The notes under the pieces are model-generated. The model was not told where the DNA came from. It ran no database searches and saw only the letters and a list, made by a program, of their open reading frames with translations. A stretch of 8,252 nt of DNA from an uncultured Collinsella sp. (GTDB taxonomy: Bacteria > Actinomycetota > Coriobacteriia > Coriobacteriales > Coriobacteriaceae), in NCBI GenBank assembly GCA_900754385.1, contig CAAECP010000152.1, positions 1 to 8,252 of the forward strand, read 5' to 3'. Positions 5,941-8,252 of this stretch are shown here, one piece after another; positions within the stretch are counted from its first letter, which is position 1; each line of letters starts with the position of its first letter. The position numbers were made by a program, and so were the translations under genes.

Positions 5941-6061
5941 CGACGCTGCGCGCCGCCCAGGCATCCCATCTCGCCGCTCAAACCGTCGCTCGCGTACATG
6001 AAGTACGCGTCGCTCCTCTTTCGCGGCGACCTGGGGCACCTGAGCGCCGCTCGCTGACGTT
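5941..6061. repeat. Structured intergenic element: CGACGCTGCGCG motif plus nested palindrome ending in CTGACGTT
   Basis: It begins with CGACGCTGCGCG (5941-5952), which recurs after lacC at 8186-8197. Within it are CGCGTAC (5991-5997)/GTACGCG (6003-6009) and TCGCCGC (5971-5977)/GCGGCGA (6023-6029), both centred on position 6000. Farther out lie CCCAGG (5956-5961)/CCTGGG (6030-6035). It ends with CTGACGTT (6054-6061), also found at 8215-8222. The RNA or DNA could form one long imperfect hairpin. There is no coding potential I trust. It looks like a dispersed REP/MITE-like unit or a transcription-end element. Confidence 0.5.
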
Positions 6062-6282
6062 TGAGTGACCTGTGAGATCGCCCCTGTTGTTGCGAAGTGT
6101 TCTGGTACGGCGAGCTGCTCCGATAACACGTTTGCTTGCTTGGCTTGAGTGCTTCGCTCTTGGCGGTACCCGGCATTCTGCAGCTTTTCAATTGACGGCT
6201 CGCGTTTCTGTGAGGGGGCGCGGGCCGGTTTTCTATCAGCCCTATTGACTTGGCGGGCTGTCGTAAGAAAGGGAAGGCTCCT
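6062..6282 (+). other. Remaining lacB-lacX gap, no gene recognised
   Basis: Together with 5907-6061 this makes a 376-base gap. I find no promoter with both elements in good position. TTGACG at 6192-6197 resembles a -35 but has no -10. A 6-bp inverted repeat CAGCCC (6237-6242)/GGGCTG (6255-6260) lies just ahead of the lacX RBS (GGGAAGG, 6271-6277). Frames open on the minus strand across this gap show no recognisable protein. Confidence 0.5.
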
Positions 6283-7164
6283 ATGGAGTTTGTTCTTGAT
6301 AACGGTTCTATCCGCGTGGCACTGAGCACGGCGGGCGGATCGTTCACTTCGATTAAAGCCAACGGTCGCGAGTACCTGTGGCAGGGCGATCCTTCGGTCT
6401 GGTCGGGCCAGGCACCCATTTGTTTCCCGATCTGCGGTGGCCTTCGTGACGGTCACGCAATGACCATGGGCGGTCGCGAGGTAAAGCTCGCCCGCCACGG
6501 CTTTGCGCGCAAACAGGAGTGGAAGCTTGAGGAGCAGAGCGACAACATGGTTGCGCTGAGCTTAAGCTCTGCCGACCATGCTGAGTTGCTCGAGCAGTAC
6601 CCGTATCCGTTTAAGATCGTTGCTCGTTACACGATCGATTCGGAAAAGGTGGCCGTGTCGTACGAGGTGACCAATGAGGGCACCGAGGACATGCCGTTCT
6701 TTGTGGGCGGTCACCCCGGCTTTAAGTGCCCGCTCGACGAGGGCGAGTCTTATGACGATTATGAGCTTCGTTTTGAGCAGCGTGAGGCCACCGAGCTCTG
6801 TACTGCCGTTCCCTCGACGGGCCTGATTGATGTTGAGCATCGCAGCAAGAACCCCATGATCGGCCAGAACCTGCAGCTTACCCATGAACTCTTTGACTTC
6901 GCGGAGACCATCTTTGACGTGCTCGAGAGCCGCGTGGTTACGCTGACCAAGAAGACCGAGGACAAGGGCGTGCGCCTGACGTTCCCCGATATGCCGTACC
7001 TGATTGTGTGGAGCAAGCCCGAGGGCGACTTTGTGGCTGTTGAACCGTGGGGTGGTCTGTCCACCTGCTCCGACGAGGACGATATTCTGGAGCACAAGCG
7101 TGGCTGCCTGGTGGCCAAGCCGGGAGAGACCGTCACTCGCGGCTTTGAGATCGAGATTCTTTAA
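6283..7164 (+). CDS. lacX: Aldose 1-epimerase family protein, LacX-like
   Basis: This 293-residue galactose-mutarotase superfamily protein closely resembles LacX of lactococcal lac operons. Features are GGSFTSIKANGREYLWQGDP (18-37), GQAPICFPICGGLRDG (42-57), ARHGFARK with His72, GGHPGFKCPL with His144, PYLIVWSK (238-245) and VAVEPWGGLS with Glu254. The two His and the Glu sit where catalytic residues of the superfamily lie. It probably interconverts sugar or sugar-phosphate anomers, but the natural substrate of LacX is not established. I chose the ATG at 6283 over an in-frame TTG at 6250, because GGGAAGG (6271-6277) is spaced for it and homologues begin with the same strand. It is followed at 53 bases by lacC, with a hairpin between, and is likely co-transcribed. 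It is a cytoplasmic protein with no signal peptide. Confidence 0.92.
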   Translation: MEFVLDNGSIRVALSTAGGSFTSIKANGREYLWQGDPSVWSGQAPICFPICGGLRDGHAMTMGGREVKLARHGFARKQEWKLEEQSDNMVALSLSSADHAELLEQYPYPFKIVARYTIDSEKVAVSYEVTNEGTEDMPFFVGGHPGFKCPLDEGESYDDYELRFEQREATELCTAVPSTGLIDVEHRSKNPMIGQNLQLTHELFDFAETIFDVLESRVVTLTKKTEDKGVRLTFPDMPYLIVWSKPEGDFVAVEPWGGLSTCSDEDDILEHKRGCLVAKPGETVTRGFEIEIL

Positions 7165-7180
7165 CGAGTTATCGTATGTT

Positions 7181-7200
7181 TGGGGCGGGTTATGCCGCCC
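7181..7200 (+). other. Hairpin in the lacX-lacC spacer
   Basis: GGGGCGG (7181-7187) and CCGCCCC (7194-7200) form a 7-bp GC-only stem with a 6-base loop. It lies between the lacX stop and the lacC RBS (AGGAG, 7207-7211). No T-run follows. It may partly attenuate lacC, protect the upstream mRNA, or mark an RNA processing point. Confidence 0.5.
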
Positions 7201-7217
7201 CGGAACAGGAGTTCAAC

Positions 7218-8153
7218 ATGATTCTGACCGTTACCATGAACCCGTCGATTGATACGCGCTATCAGCTCGACAAGCTGATCATCGACGATGTTAACCGTGT
7301 GACGCCCGAAAAGACCGCTGGCGGCAAGGGCCTCAACGTGAGCCGCGTGCTGCTGCAGCTGGGCGATGACGTGCTCGCGACCGGTCTACTCGGTGGCCAT
7401 ATGGGTGCCTATATGGCCGAGCTCATGGATGCCGACGGCGTCAAGAACGACTTTGTGCCCATCGCCGGTGAGACGCGCATTTGCTTGAATATTCTGCACG
7501 AGGGCAATCAGACCGAGCTGCTGGAGAGCGGCCCGCAGATCGCCCCGGCCGAGCTCGAGGCCTTTACGGCCAAGTTTGCCGAGCTTGCAGCGAAGGCGGA
7601 CGTTGTGACGCTTTCGGGCTCGCTGCCGCGTGGCGTCGATGCCGGCTACTATGCCGAGCTCGTCAAGATCGCCGAGGAGGCGGGCGCCAAGGTGCTGCTC
7701 GATACCTCGGGTGCATCGCTGGAGGCCGCGCTGGAGTCCGACGCTAAGCCTGAGCTCGTAAAGCCCAACCTGACCGAGATTAACGGCCTGCTGGGTACGT
7801 CCTTTACGACCGATGATGTCGATGCCCTGCGCGAGGCGCTTGCCGCCGATGACCGTTTTGCCGGTATTCCCTGGGTTGTCGTTTCGATGGGCGCTGCCGG
7901 TTCGGTGGGCTTCCATGAGGGCCGCGCGTTCCGCGCCAAGACGCCTGCGATTGCGGCTGTGAACGCGACGGGTTCCGGTGACTCGACCATCGCCGGTTTT
8001 GCGCATGCCATTGCTGCTGGTGCCGACGACGTCACCGTGCTCAAGACCGCCAATACCTGCGGCAAGCTCAACGCCATGGATCCCAAGACCGGCCACCTGG
8101 TCATGGACCGCTGGGATGAGATCTTCAACAACGTTGAAGTAACGGAGCTTTAG
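7218..8153 (+). CDS. lacC: Tagatose-6-phosphate kinase LacC
   Basis: This PfkB-family kinase phosphorylates D-tagatose-6-phosphate with ATP to tagatose-1,6-bisphosphate, the step after LacAB. The 311 residues match LacC length. Motifs are MILTVTMNPSID (1-12), TAGGKGLNVSRVLLQLGD (33-50, substrate loop), GETRICLNILHEGNQTELLE (84-103), SGSLPRG (133-139), KPN (182-184) and the PfkB signature NATGSGDSTIAGF (249-261) with catalytic Asp255. The close relative 1-phosphofructokinase (FruK) shares these motifs. The HEGNQTELLE stretch and the neighbouring lacA, lacB and lacX favour LacC. I chose the ATG at 7218 because AGGAG (7207-7211) lies 6 bases upstream and homologues begin MILTVT. An in-frame ATG at 7176 would add 14 residues that overlap the hairpin and lack an RBS. 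The aldolase LacD that would use its product is not in the window. Confidence 0.95.
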   Translation: MILTVTMNPSIDTRYQLDKLIIDDVNRVTPEKTAGGKGLNVSRVLLQLGDDVLATGLLGGHMGAYMAELMDADGVKNDFVPIAGETRICLNILHEGNQTELLESGPQIAPAELEAFTAKFAELAAKADVVTLSGSLPRGVDAGYYAELVKIAEEAGAKVLLDTSGASLEAALESDAKPELVKPNLTEINGLLGTSFTTDDVDALREALAADDRFAGIPWVVVSMGAAGSVGFHEGRAFRAKTPAIAAVNATGSGDSTIAGFAHAIAAGADDVTVLKTANTCGKLNAMDPKTGHLVMDRWDEIFNNVEVTEL

Positions 8154-8154
8154 G

Positions 8155-8181
8155 GTTGCGCGGTTTTCCAAACCGCGCAAC
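8155..8181 (+). terminator. Hairpin after lacC
   Basis: A perfect 12-bp stem pairs GTTGCGCGGTTT (8155-8166) with AAACCGCGCAAC (8170-8181), with a TCC loop, one base after the stop codon. No T-tract follows, so termination may need a factor or may not occur here. The position and layout mirror the hairpin after lacB. Confidence 0.55.
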
Positions 8182-8185
8182 GGCT

Positions 8186-8222
8186 CGACGCTGCGCGGGC
8201 CGCATTTGGACAATCTGACGTT
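8186..8222. repeat. Second copy of the CGACGCTGCGCG ... CTGACGTT arrangement, at the right window edge
   Basis: CGACGCTGCGCG (8186-8197) begins 4 bases after the lacC hairpin and is followed by CTGACGTT (8215-8222). The same two motifs frame the element after lacB, but here they are only 17 bases apart and the long palindrome is absent. The last 30 bases of the window hold nothing else I can identify. Confidence 0.45.
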
Positions 8223-8252
8223 CAACTTCAAGGGCGCGACCAGAAGGTCAGC

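Noticed and set aside
6250..6282. TTG start 11 codons upstream for lacX
   Set aside because: It has no RBS in position. The ATG at 6283 has one and matches the family N-terminus.
5349..6498. Two long minus-strand frames (5349-6419 and 5743-6498) covering the lacB-lacX gap
   Set aside because: They run antisense through lacB and lacX and the palindromic gap. Their translations are Arg/Ala-rich without recognisable motifs, and they overlap each other in different frames.
7176..7217. Upstream ATG adding 14 residues to lacC
   Set aside because: The extension overlaps a GC hairpin and lacks an RBS. AGGAG is correctly placed for the ATG at 7218, which begins with the family MILTVT.
7386..8231. 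Minus-strand frame of 281 codons over lacC
   Set aside because: It is an antisense shadow of lacC, which carries complete kinase motifs on the plus strand.

Overview
The window looks like an accessory carbohydrate locus from a high-GC Gram-positive gut actinobacterium. Collinsella or another Coriobacteriia is my best guess. That rests on strong Shine-Dalgarno sites, GC-rich codon use and a complete-looking lactose/galactose-6-phosphate gene set resembling that of Firmicutes. I could not run a database search, so the taxon is an inference. The genes belong to the lactose PTS / tagatose-6-phosphate pathway: lacE (EIIC part visible), a LacI-family regulator, lacF (EIIA), lacA and lacB (galactose-6-phosphate isomerase), lacX (aldose 1-epimerase family) and lacC (tagatose-6-phosphate kinase).

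Layout. At 1-1411 on the minus strand, lacE runs off the left edge before its expected EIIB domain. A 357-base divergent control region (1412-1768) follows and holds two near-identical LacI-type operators 120 bp apart. A LacI-family repressor gene (1769-2773) reads rightwards. After a 213-base control region comes lacF (2987-3325), closed by a clear intrinsic terminator. Next are a two-copy direct repeat and a gene for an unrecognised multi-pass membrane protein (3551-4582) with its own strong RBS and terminator. A 234-base region rich in TGTTC/GAACA half-sites precedes lacA (4890-5318) and lacB (5382-5906). A structured, apparently non-coding 376-base gap separates these from lacX (6283-7164) and lacC (7218-8153). 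The window ends in a hairpin plus a 12-bp motif that also occurs after lacB.

How the genes work together (established for the families). LacF passes phosphate to the EIIB domain of LacE, which imports lactose as lactose-6-phosphate. A 6-phospho-beta-galactosidase (LacG, not in the window) would release galactose-6-phosphate. LacAB isomerises it to tagatose-6-phosphate and LacC phosphorylates that to tagatose-1,6-bisphosphate. The aldolase LacD is also not in the window. LacX probably handles sugar anomers.

The most interesting features are regulatory. LacI-type operators sit at lacE and lacI, with a weaker candidate at lacF. A different, symmetric four-half-site array of DeoR/LacR-like character sits before lacA. 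The same post-gene hairpin plus motif arrangement appears twice. I see no convincing undescribed defence, mobile or RNA system. The membrane protein of unknown function is the only gene I cannot assign.
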